Below, piece after piece: positions 1 through 4,825 of a stretch of 8,296 nucleotides of DNA; within the stretch, counting starts at the first letter, position 1; each line of letters starts with the position of its first letter. Where the stretch lies: positions 1 to 8,296 of the forward strand of contig DBLC01000130.1 of assembly GCA_002297935.1 (NCBI GenBank), in the 5' to 3' direction. The stretch is from Dialister sp. UBA734. GTDB lineage: Bacteria > Bacillota > Negativicutes > Veillonellales > Dialisteraceae. Position numbers and translations under genes: made by a program. A model generated the notes under the pieces. That model did no database searches. It was given only the letters and a program-made list of their open reading frames with translations, and was not told where the DNA came from.

Positions 1-140
1 GGGGATAGCTCGCACTAGCGATGTAAATGATAAGTGGCAAGTGGACATATAGGCGTCTAGTACTTACGGAAAAACGCTAGCAAAGACGCCAAGATGAATA
101 GTGACACTGGTGAATTATCCCGCCAGTGCGGGCTATCCCC
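1..140. repeat. Foldback element with 16-bp terminal inverted repeats
   Basis: GGGGATAGCTCGCACT at 1-16 is matched by its reverse complement at 125-140 with one mismatch. Nested inside are GGCGTCT (52-58) with AGACGCC (84-90), and CACTGG (105-110) with CCAGTG (123-128). No coding frame is convincing here. The left end coincides with the window edge, so the stem may continue upstream. It could be a small non-autonomous mobile element or a structured RNA; the sequence alone does not decide. Confidence 0.55.
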
Positions 141-169
141 TGGGACGTTTCGCTGCGCTTACGTCCTGT

Positions 170-188
170 CCCCTTCCAAAGGAAGGGG
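170..188. repeat. CCCCTTCC/GGAAGGGG hairpin, copy 1
   Basis: A perfect 8-bp stem (170-177 with 181-188) closes a 3-nt AAA loop. The same stem with an AGA loop occurs at 4643-4661, so this is a dispersed hairpin family rather than chance. The downstream sequence is not a clean T-run, so it is not called a terminator. Confidence 0.6.
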
Positions 189-223
189 ATCTTTGGGTAG
201 CATTTTTGATTCCGCCAGTGTCA

Positions 224-289
224 TAGCTATTAGCTGCTAGCTACTAGCCGGCTAGCAGCCAGTAGCTAACAGCTAGCAGCTAGCAGCTG
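224..289. repeat. Heptamer array, TAGCTNN type, arranged as a palindrome
   Basis: Seven-base units run TAGCTAT, TAGCTGC, TAGCTAC and TAGC, then turn at the perfect palindrome CTAGCCGGCTAG (244-255), and continue as CTAGCAG-like units in the opposite sense to about 289. Pairing outward from the centre gives a long imperfect hairpin over about 224-275. The 7-bp period matches the GTGACTN and RTGCGWA arrays elsewhere in the window, although the unit sequence differs. Confidence 0.7.
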
Positions 290-355
290 TGACACAGCAG
301 GAACGATTGCCTATTTCCCTTATAAAAAGGGGTATTGGGGCCCTATATGAGTTGT

Positions 356-415
356 GGGTAAATAAGTTTACTCCACATTTATCTCCCCCTTTGGGGGAGA
401 ATACAAGAGGGGGCA
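356..415 (+). repeat. Dispersed G/C-hairpin repeat, copy 1
   Basis: The module is GGGTAAATAAGTTTAC (356-371), then the hairpin TCTCCCCC-TTT-GGGGGAGA (382-400), then GGGGGCA (409-415). The same 16-mer, CCCCCTTTGGGGG core and GGGGGCA end occur on the opposite strand at 3691-3766. It lies in the upstream region of the amidase gene. No transposase is linked, so this is a non-autonomous dispersed repeat of unknown role. Confidence 0.65.
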
Positions 416-542
416 TCACCAGCGGTGTGAATTACCAATGTTACTCAAACTGTAACGGAAAAACTTCCACCACTCCTCACTCCTCATTCCTAACTCCTCA
501 CTATAAGTAATCGGTATGTAAAACCAAAAGGAGGATACACGT

Positions 543-1103
543 ATGAAAATATTCATCAACCCCGGCCACCACATCGGTGTCGACAGTGGGGCGGTCAATG
601 AGAAATATCACGTTTGCGAAGCACAGATTGTCCATGACATCGCCGTGCTCTTGCGATTCTACCTGGAAGCGGCCTATGTGCAAGTAGAAATGCTGCAGTC
701 GGATAATCTGTTGGGCGAAAATCCCAAGTATTATCCGGTGGTGCAGACCGCCAATGGCAGCGGCGCCGATCTCTTCGTGTCCCTCCATTGCAATAGCGCA
801 GAAAATCGGTTGGCTCATGGCACGGAAACATTGATTTATGGGTCCGGCGGCAAGGCGGAAAAAGCGGCTTCCTGTATCCAGCGGCAGTTGGTAGACTCCC
901 TGGGGACCCTGGACCGGGGCATCAAAGAACGTCCGGGCCTGGCCGTCCTTCGGGGCACCACCATGCCGGCAGTGCTGGTGGAAATTGCCTTTATTTCCAA
1001 TGAAGACGATGTGAATCTTCTCATGCACCAGAAAGCCGCCATCGCAAGGGCGATTGCGAGGGGGATCACTGACTGGGAACGGGGTGAGACAGTAGCGGCT
1101 TAA
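543..1103 (+). CDS. N-acetylmuramoyl-L-alanine amidase, Amidase_3 family
   Basis: A 186-aa zinc amidase predicted to cut the bond between N-acetylmuramic acid and L-alanine in peptidoglycan. Visible family signs: NPGHH at residues 6-10 (zinc-ligand His9), Glu26 in the second ligand position, SLHCNS at 80-85 (zinc-ligand His82), RGIKERPGLAVLR at 125-137 and LVEIAFISN at 145-153 with the catalytic Glu147. The protein is essentially the bare catalytic domain: it has no signal peptide, membrane segment or wall-binding repeats. It could therefore be an endolysin-like protein left by a phage, a cytoplasmic amidase, or one released by another route. AAGGAGG at 528-534 lies 8 nt before the ATG and fixes the start. 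No neighbouring cell-wall or phage gene is visible. The 56-bp repeat array starts 10 nt after the stop codon. Confidence 0.9.
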   Translation: MKIFINPGHHIGVDSGAVNEKYHVCEAQIVHDIAVLLRFYLEAAYVQVEMLQSDNLLGENPKYYPVVQTANGSGADLFVSLHCNSAENRLAHGTETLIYGSGGKAEKAASCIQRQLVDSLGTLDRGIKERPGLAVLRGTTMPAVLVEIAFISNEDDVNLLMHQKAAIARAIARGITDWERGETVAA

Positions 1104-1112
1104 ATGCAATGA

Positions 1113-1336
1113 GGTTCTGTAGCGGTGGAGCATGTGGAGTATACATCTCACCGTTTCCTGTATGCAAAGGTTCTGTAGGTGGCGTTTCCGAAGGTAATTC
1201 ATATCGGCTTGTCCGCTGTCAAAGGGTTCTGTAGCGGTGAGTGGTGTGGAGCGTACATCTCACGCTCTCCTGTATTGTAAGGTTCTGTGTGTGACGTTTT
1301 CAGAGGTAATTCATCTTGACTTGTCCGCTGTCAAAA
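1113..1336 (+). repeat. 56-bp tandem array, left arm (four units)
   Basis: GGTTCT begins at 1113, 1169, 1225, 1281 and 1337, exactly 56 bp apart each time. The units alternate between two subtypes: A units (1113, 1225) share GGTTCTGTAGCGGTG and TACATCTCAC, and B units (1169, 1281) share GAGGTAATTCAT-like sequence and end in CCGCTGTCAAA. The higher-order period is thus 112 bp. A units can form small stems: CGGTG 1123-1127 with CACCG 1149-1153, and GTGAG 1237-1241 with CTCAC 1259-1263. The array starts just after the amidase stop codon. No ORF or CRISPR-like spacer is seen. Confidence 0.85.
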
Positions 1337-1385
1337 GGTTCTAATTATCGTAATCATCGATAGCGTCAGAACCTTCTGACAGCGG
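1325..1385. repeat. Central hairpin where the 56-bp array changes orientation
   Basis: CCGCTGTCAAAAGGTTCT (1325-1342) pairs with 1368-1385 at 17 of 18 positions. An inner stem TATCG (1346-1350) with CGATA (1358-1362) lies in the loop. Units to the left read GGTTCT and units to the right read AGAACC, so this is the symmetry centre. There is no T-run after the right arm, so it is not a typical intrinsic terminator. Confidence 0.8.
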
Positions 1386-1598
1386 TATAACTACCAAAAG
1401 CCACAAACCATCATCGTTCCAACAGAACCTTAAGACAGCGGTGTAACTGCCAAAAGCCACAAACCGTCATGGCACCAACAGAACCTTAAGACAGCGATAT
1501 AACTACTCAAAAGCCACAAACTATCATCGCTCCCACAGAACCCTATGACAGCGGTATAACTACCAAAAGTCACAAGCCATTATCCCACCAACAGAACC
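1368..1598 (-). repeat. 56-bp tandem array, right arm (four inverted units)
   Basis: AGAACC begins at 1368, 1424, 1480, 1537 and 1593, with spacings of 56, 56, 57 and 56 bp. Each unit carries GACAGCG, TAACTACC-like sequence, AAAGCCACAAACC-like sequence and CCAACAGAACC-like sequence. On the minus strand each unit starts GGTTCTGT and ends CCGCTGTC, like the B units of the left arm, but the interior is a third subtype. Differences are scattered single substitutions along the whole unit, which marks a diverged tandem repeat. The arm ends about 45 bp before the -10 box of the acyl-CoA dehydrogenase promoter. Confidence 0.85.
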
Positions 1599-1640
1599 TT
1601 AAATCCCACCAATAGAGCTCTATCACATCGCCACCATTTC

Positions 1641-1649
1641 TGCTATAAT
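1641..1649 (+). promoter_or_regulatory. Extended -10 promoter for the acyl-CoA dehydrogenase gene
   Basis: TGCTATAAT at 1641-1649 is a perfect TATAAT preceded by TGN. No good -35 box lies 17-18 nt upstream, but extended -10 promoters tolerate this. Transcription would start near 1656, giving a leader of about 45 nt before the ATG at 1702. Confidence 0.65.
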
Positions 1650-1701
1650 AGAAAAAGATTATGTTTATCGAAAGACTATCTTTTCATTGATGGAGGAGAC
1701 C

Positions 1702-2838
1702 ATGGATTTTAGTTTAGATGCGAAACAACAGGAATTGGTGAACCTGGCTCGTGAAATTGCACAGAAAGAAATTGCGCCCAGAGCGTTGGATATTGACAAA
1801 AGCGGCGTCATGGACGAGGACTTGCTTCACATTTTGAAACAGTCCGGCATGACCCAACTGGCAGTGCCGAAGGAATATGGCGGTGCCGGGCTGGACCTTT
1901 TGACCGGCGCTATGATCAGCGAAGAACTGGCCAAAGGCTGCGCTGGTGTGGCCACGGTGTGTGCGGCCAATTCGCTGGCGTCTTTCCCGATTCTCATCGG
2001 CGGCACCGACGAACAGAAGAAGGAGTATTTCGACTGCCTTAATGCCGGCGGTATTTCCTGTTTTGCCCTGACCGAACCAGGCGCTGGCTCCGATGCGGGG
2101 GCCGTGTCTTGCCGGGCCAAGAAGGTGGACGGTGGCTACGTGCTGAATGGCACCAAGTGCTTCATCACCAATGCGCCGATTTGCGACAAGATTACCCTGT
2201 TTGCGAACACCCGTGAATCCGGTGGCATCCGCGGTCTCACCGTATTTACCGTGGATAGAAATACGCCCGGTATTTCCATCGGCAAAGAAGAAGACAAAAT
2301 GGGCATCCGCGCCTCTGCTACGTCGGAAATCATTTTTGACGACTGCTTCGTACCGGCCAGCGCCAGAATCGGCCGAGAAGGCATGGGCTTCCGCATCGCC
2401 ATGCAGACCCTGGAAACCTCCCGTCCGGTGGTGGGGGCTATTTCCGTAGGCATCGCCCAGGCGGCTTTGGAAAACGCCATCCACTACGCCCACCAGAGAA
2501 AACAGTTCGGCCAGAAGATTGCGTCCTTTGAAATGGTGCAGGAAATGATTGCCAACATGGTCACCAAGACCGAAGCGGCCCGCGCTCTGGTGTACAAGGC
2601 TTGCTGGCTGCAGATGCACGGCGACAAACAGGCATCCATGTTCTCCGCCATGTCCAAGTGCTTCGCTTCCGACGTGGCCATGGAAGTCACCACCACCGCC
2701 GTGCAGGTCATGGGCGGCAATGGGTATTCCCGTGAAAATCCGAATGAAAAATACATGCGTGACGCGAAAATCATGCAGATTTACGAAGGCACCAACCAGG
2801 TGCAGAGACTGGTCATCGCCAACGCTGCGTTGTACTGA
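1702..2838 (+). CDS. Acyl-CoA dehydrogenase (butyryl-/medium-chain-like)
   Basis: A 378-aa FAD enzyme that makes trans-2-enoyl-CoA from acyl-CoA, or runs the reverse way in butyrate-forming anaerobes, with electron transfer flavoprotein as usual partner. The length matches the family. Visible signs: YGGAGLDLL at 59-67, the first family signature CFALTEPGAGSDA at 120-132, the second signature QVMGGNGYSRENPNEKYMRDAK (about 335-356), and QIYEGTNQVQRL at 359-370 with the expected catalytic base Glu362. SRPVVGAISVGIAQAAL at 240-256 resembles medium-chain enzymes as much as bacterial butyryl-CoA dehydrogenase, so chain length is unsettled. The ATG at 1702 is chosen because GGAGGAG (1692-1698) sits just before it; upstream TTG (1687) and ATG (1690) would swallow that site. 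No etfA/etfB, thiolase or crotonase lies in the window. It has its own promoter and terminator, so it is probably monocistronic. Confidence 0.94.
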   Translation: MDFSLDAKQQELVNLAREIAQKEIAPRALDIDKSGVMDEDLLHILKQSGMTQLAVPKEYGGAGLDLLTGAMISEELAKGCAGVATVCAANSLASFPILIGGTDEQKKEYFDCLNAGGISCFALTEPGAGSDAGAVSCRAKKVDGGYVLNGTKCFITNAPICDKITLFANTRESGGIRGLTVFTVDRNTPGISIGKEEDKMGIRASATSEIIFDDCFVPASARIGREGMGFRIAMQTLETSRPVVGAISVGIAQAALENAIHYAHQRKQFGQKIASFEMVQEMIANMVTKTEAARALVYKACWLQMHGDKQASMFSAMSKCFASDVAMEVTTTAVQVMGGNGYSRENPNEKYMRDAKIMQIYEGTNQVQRLVIANAALY

Positions 2839-2852
2839 TGTGTTGGTTGCTG

Positions 2853-2866
2853 GTGACTCGTGACTG
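2853..2866 (+). repeat. GTGACTN heptamers, two units
   Basis: GTGACTC and GTGACTG lie head to tail at 2853-2866, between the acyl-CoA dehydrogenase stop codon and its terminator. It is a short member of the family with longer arrays at 5903-5930, 7389-7457 and 8012-8053. Confidence 0.55.
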
Positions 2867-2870
2867 GTAT

Positions 2871-2917
2871 AAGCCGTCAAGAGGTAGAAATAGGATTCTA
2901 CCCCTTGGCGGCTTTTT
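2871..2917 (+). terminator. Rho-independent terminator of the acyl-CoA dehydrogenase gene
   Basis: AAGCCG (2871-2876), CAAG (2878-2881) and GGTAGAA (2883-2889) pair with TTCTACC (2896-2902), CTTG (2904-2907) and CGGCTT (2909-2914). One A/C mismatch and one G-T wobble interrupt the stem, the loop is 6 nt, and a T-run follows at 2913-2917. It starts 33 nt after the stop codon. Confidence 0.9.
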
Positions 2918-2985
2918 GCGTGGTTTATTTAGTAGCTAGGGATTGGTAGCTAGGCCCTAGGATTAGGATAAGCGCCGTAGTCGTG

Positions 2986-3179
2986 ACTTTCACTTTGCAT
3001 GTAAAGCATATAGAAAAAGGTTATAAAGGTTATAAGGGTTAAAAAGGTTATGCCACCAGCATTTTCAAATATCTTGACGTAGTGGAGGTATCCCTTTTGC
3101 GGTAAAGGAAAACATGTCGTCTATCGAATACTTCTCTAGCGACTTGGCTCCCCTGCCCTCGAGCTGCCGAAGGCTGAGG
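2986..3179 (+). repeat. ~200-bp dispersed repeat, copy 1
   Basis: Starting at ACTTTCACTTTGCATGTAAA, this follows the same order as 6454-6657: TGTAAAGCATA, GGTTATAAA-type tandem units (about 3017-3050), GGTTATGCCAC, ATATC, a CCCTTTT-like patch, ATGTCGTCTATCGA (3114-3127) and TTGGCTCCCCTGCC (3143-3156), then CTGCCGAAGGCTGAGG. Both copies lie downstream of a gene. The copies differ by many substitutions and small indels. No transposase is linked. Confidence 0.8.
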
Positions 3180-3190
3180 GGGAGGCAGTA

Positions 3191-3230
3191 GCGGTATACT
3201 TCGCAATGAACATATCAAGAGGACTCAGTG
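3191..3230 (+). repeat. GGTATACTT...AACATATCAA direct repeat, copy 1
   Basis: GCGGTATACTTCGCAATGAA continues into CATATCAAGAGGACTCAGTG. A close copy lies at 3550-3589. In both copies it follows a GC-rich CTGCCGAAGGC-like or ATGCCGAAGGC-like hairpin, so the two belong to one longer module. Confidence 0.65.
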
Positions 3231-3650
3231 CTGCCCGCTCCTAGCGGTTTTATGTAAAACGGTTCTGAAGGTTCTAAGGGTTCTGGAGGTTCCTCGAATG
3301 TGCTGCTAACGGATAAGCGGAAAGAAAGTCAGTAGAGAACATACTAAAACGGGAAGTCTCATTTCAGACCGATATTCAAACAATGTGCTTTTAGGAATAA
3401 CACAAAGATCCTTCGACTTTCACCCTACGGGCGGCTCAGGATGACTGATAGAGAGGAATACGCCAGCAAAAAGAAAAGAATGCTAGCGGTATCATTGCGC
3501 TTATCGCCCCCGTCGGGGGAGATGCCGAAGGCAGAGGGGGCAGCGCAGGCGGTATACTTTGCTATGAACATATCAAAAGGACCCGGTGCCATCCACCTTA
3601 CCGGTAAAAATGACTAGTGACTCCCATTTACCGCTAGGAGCGGGCAGCAC
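3228..3650. repeat. Segment bounded by a perfect 21-bp inverted repeat
   Basis: The 21 bp at 3228-3248 (ending CCTAGCGGT) is the exact reverse complement of 3630-3650 (starting ACCGCTAGG). The 381 bp between them holds GGTTCT repeats, a REP-like hairpin and the second GGTATACTT copy, but no gene. This layout resembles a miniature inverted-repeat element. No target-site duplication was recognised at the ends, so mobility is inferred only. Confidence 0.6.
3497..3589 (+). repeat. GC-rich multi-hairpin repeat with GGTATACTT copy 2
   Basis: GCCCCC (3506-3511) can pair with GGGGGC (3536-3541) around an inner TGCC-GAA-GGCA hairpin (3523-3533). Alternatively CCCCC-GTC-GGGGG forms at 3507-3519. It is followed by GGTATACTTTGCTATGAACA, matching 3192-3211. 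Related GC-rich segments end both ~200-bp repeat copies. Confidence 0.6.
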
Positions 3651-3690
3651 CGAGCACGAAGAGAGAAACATAGTATTTCATCCCGCTAGA

Positions 3691-3766
3691 GCTGCCCCCT
3701 TTGGTAGGCAAGCCTACCACCTTTCCCCCAAAGGGGGCACTATATAAGGTGTAAACTTATTTACCC
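3691..3766 (-). repeat. Dispersed G/C-hairpin repeat, copy 2 (inverted)
   Basis: GTAAACTTATTTACCC (3751-3766) is the exact reverse complement of 356-371. GCCCCCTTT (3694-3702) pairs with AAAGGGGGC (3730-3738), and between them lies GGTAGGC-AA-GCCTACC (3703-3718). This copy carries that extra hairpin, absent from copy 1. Confidence 0.7.
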
Positions 3767-3767
3767 T

Positions 3768-3807
3768 AATCCCTATTCCCACCCAAAGTGGGGAATAGGG
3801 ATTTTTT
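3768..3807 (+). terminator. Rho-independent terminator upstream of mraZ
   Basis: AATCCCTATTCCC (3768-3780) pairs perfectly over 13 bp with GGGAATAGGGATT (3791-3803), and six T residues follow at 3802-3807. The T-run is only on this side, so it acts on the + strand. No gene lies between the acyl-CoA dehydrogenase terminator and this one. It probably shields the mraZ promoter from read-through, or ends an unrecognised transcript. Confidence 0.85.
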
Positions 3808-3934
3808 ATTTCCCGCCACCACCCGGTACCACCTATTTCCTATATTTCCATTCCAAGAGAAAAAACATCGACGCTACCGAAGAAAATCACACTATCGGGC
3901 AGCAGAGGCAAAAATGGAATTTTCAAAAAAATTA

Positions 3935-3964
3935 TTGTCACTTGGTGGGGGAATGTGGTAGAAT
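3935..3964 (+). promoter_or_regulatory. mraZ promoter
   Basis: TTGTCA (3935-3940), an 18-nt spacer and TAGAAT (3959-3964) preceded by TGG (extended -10). Transcription would start near 3971. The -10 box overlaps the second of the GTGG boxes, which suits repression by MraZ. Confidence 0.7.
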
Positions 3965-3990
3965 GTGGGTAAATGTGGAGGAGGTGGAAG
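3945..3990 (+). promoter_or_regulatory. MraZ-binding repeats (five GTGG boxes)
   Basis: GTGGGG, GTGGTA, GTGGGT, GTGGAG and GTGGAA start at 3945, 3955, 3965, 3975 and 3985, precisely one every 10 bp. MraZ in other bacteria binds tandem TGGG-type repeats at about 10-bp spacing upstream of its own gene and regulates the dcw cluster. The last two boxes overlap the ribosome site, so binding could cover the promoter and the start of the transcript. Confidence 0.85.
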
Positions 3991-3994
3991 GATT

Positions 3995-4429
3995 ATGTTT
4001 ATGAATGAATACACGCATACCATAGACGCCAAAGGCCGCATGATCCTTCCTGCCAAATTCAGAGAAGAGCTGGGAAGTCATTTCGTGCTGGCTCCCGGGC
4101 TCGATACGTGTCTTTGCATCTACCCGAAAGAGCGGTGGGATGTATTGATTGCGAAATTGCAGAAGCTGCCATTCACCAATCGGAATGTGCGAAAAATCAT
4201 GCGCCACCTGATTGGCCGGGGGACGGAAATGGAATGTGACCGCCAGGGACGTATTCTCATTCCGGCCCACCTGCGGGAGTCTGCGTGCCTCAAGAAAGAA
4301 GCCCGCATCATCGGTACCGGCGCCACCATAGAAATATGGGATCCGGACCTTTTGAAACAGGATGAAGAAAACGAAGACATCGCGTCCATTGCAGACACCT
4401 TGGAGCTGCCGATGGACCTGGGCTTTTGA
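3995..4429 (+). CDS. mraZ: Transcriptional regulator MraZ
   Basis: A 144-aa DNA-binding regulator of the division and cell-wall cluster, forming ring-shaped oligomers in characterised relatives. Two SpoVT-AbrB-like halves are visible: DAKGRMILPAKFREELG at residues 11-27 and DRQGRILIPAHLRE at 82-95. The usual opening NEYTHTID (4-11) is present. The ATG at 3995 gives the family's normal length, with GGAGGAGG at 3977-3984 upstream. A GTG at 3965 would add ten residues made from the GTGG boxes and is rejected. ATG 4001 is a possible alternative start. The five GTGG boxes in its promoter imply autoregulation. The acidic C-terminal tail, about 121-144, is variable in the family. It is first of the trio with rsmH and ftsL, but 396 bp of repeat DNA separate it from rsmH. 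Confidence 0.96.
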   Translation: MFMNEYTHTIDAKGRMILPAKFREELGSHFVLAPGLDTCLCIYPKERWDVLIAKLQKLPFTNRNVRKIMRHLIGRGTEMECDRQGRILIPAHLRESACLKKEARIIGTGATIEIWDPDLLKQDEENEDIASIADTLELPMDLGF

Positions 4430-4642
4430 AATAACGCATAATGCGCAGTGCGAAGTGCGTAATGGTGGAAGGGGCGCATCAAATTCATAGGGCGCCCCAA
4501 TACCCCATCTTATAAAGGTTATGATTCTGCAGATTTCTTTCTCTTAAACATGATTATATAAGTCGCTACCATCAAGGTTATAAAGGTTATATAAGGTTAT
4601 GAAATGCCTTTAGTCTCTTACGGTATATGATATAGCGGTTAC

Positions 4643-4661
4643 CCCCTTCCAGAGGAAGGGG
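4643..4661. repeat. CCCCTTCC/GGAAGGGG hairpin, copy 2
   Basis: A perfect 8-bp stem with an AGA loop, identical in its arms to 170-188. It sits inside the composite element between mraZ and rsmH, so elements are nested. Confidence 0.6.
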
Positions 4662-4686
4662 ATTCTAAGTGTGTTATAGCATCATA

Positions 4687-4692
4687 TATAAT
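4687..4692 (+). promoter_or_regulatory. Possible -10 box upstream of rsmH
   Basis: TATAAT at 4687-4692 lies just before the right-hand GC hairpin of the composite element and points towards rsmH, 134 nt upstream of its ATG. No credible -35 box or TGN extension was seen. The equivalent position in copy 2 also carries TATAAT, which is the main support. Confidence 0.35.
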
Positions 4693-4825
4693 TTTGCGGC
4701 GCTTCTTACTTTGTGCGCCGCCACCACCACTACGCACTACGCACTTCGCACTACGCATTGAGGAAAGCGGAAACGGCGGTAGTGAAGCACTGGCGTTTTA
4801 AATATTTCACAAAAGAGGAGTCAAC

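Larger units (their letters stand above)
2918..3767. other. Gene-free repeat-rich region
   Basis: No open frame here shows a ribosome site, family motif or convincing length. The stretch holds TAGCTAG-type sequence near 2931-2961 (GGTAGCTAGGCCCT recurs near 8074), the ~200-bp repeat, GGTTCT repeats at about 3260-3291, an inverted-repeat bounded segment and GC-rich hairpins, listed separately. REP-like sequence with ATCCT (3408-3412) and AGGAT (3438-3442) ends lies within it. Confidence 0.7.
4434..4759. repeat. Composite inverted-repeat element, copy 1 (mraZ-rsmH gap)
   Basis: RTGCGWA heptamers at 4434-4463 are mirrored at 4729-4759: AATGCGCAGTGCGAAGTGCG and the next two bases (4440-4461) match the reverse complement of 4738-4759 at 21 of 22 positions. 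Inside each end is a GC-rich hairpin, GGGGCGC (4471-4477) with GCGCCCC (4492-4498), and GCGGCGC (4696-4702) with GCGCCGC (4715-4721). The core holds GGTTATAAA-type repeats (4511-4600) and a CCCCTTCC hairpin (4643-4661). 5787-6010 has the same ends and a different core. It is a non-autonomous MITE-like element by structure; mobility is inferred. Confidence 0.8.

Noticed and set aside
289..510. 73-codon open frame before the amidase
   Set aside because: It reads through the G/C-hairpin repeat, has no ribosome site and shows low-complexity composition.
501..1202. Minus-strand 233-codon open frame
   Set aside because: It lies antisense to the amidase, whose family motifs and ribosome site are clear; the reverse frame has no recognisable motif.
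1113..1598. CRISPR array
   Set aside because: The period is regular, but the segments between the shared edges are related to each other rather than unique spacers, orientation flips in the middle, and no cas gene is visible.
1714..2880. Minus-strand 388-codon open frame
   Set aside because: A shadow of the acyl-CoA dehydrogenase gene. It is rich in His, Gly and Arg without family motifs and runs through the terminator.
3965..3994. Upstream GTG start for mraZ
   Set aside because: The added residues would be encoded by the GTGG operator boxes and ribosome site, and MraZ proteins normally begin close to the NEYxHxID motif.
4471..4498. Intrinsic terminator after mraZ
   Set aside because: The GGGGCGC/GCGCCCC stem is present, but ATACCCCATCTT follows instead of a T-run, unlike the matching site after rsmH.
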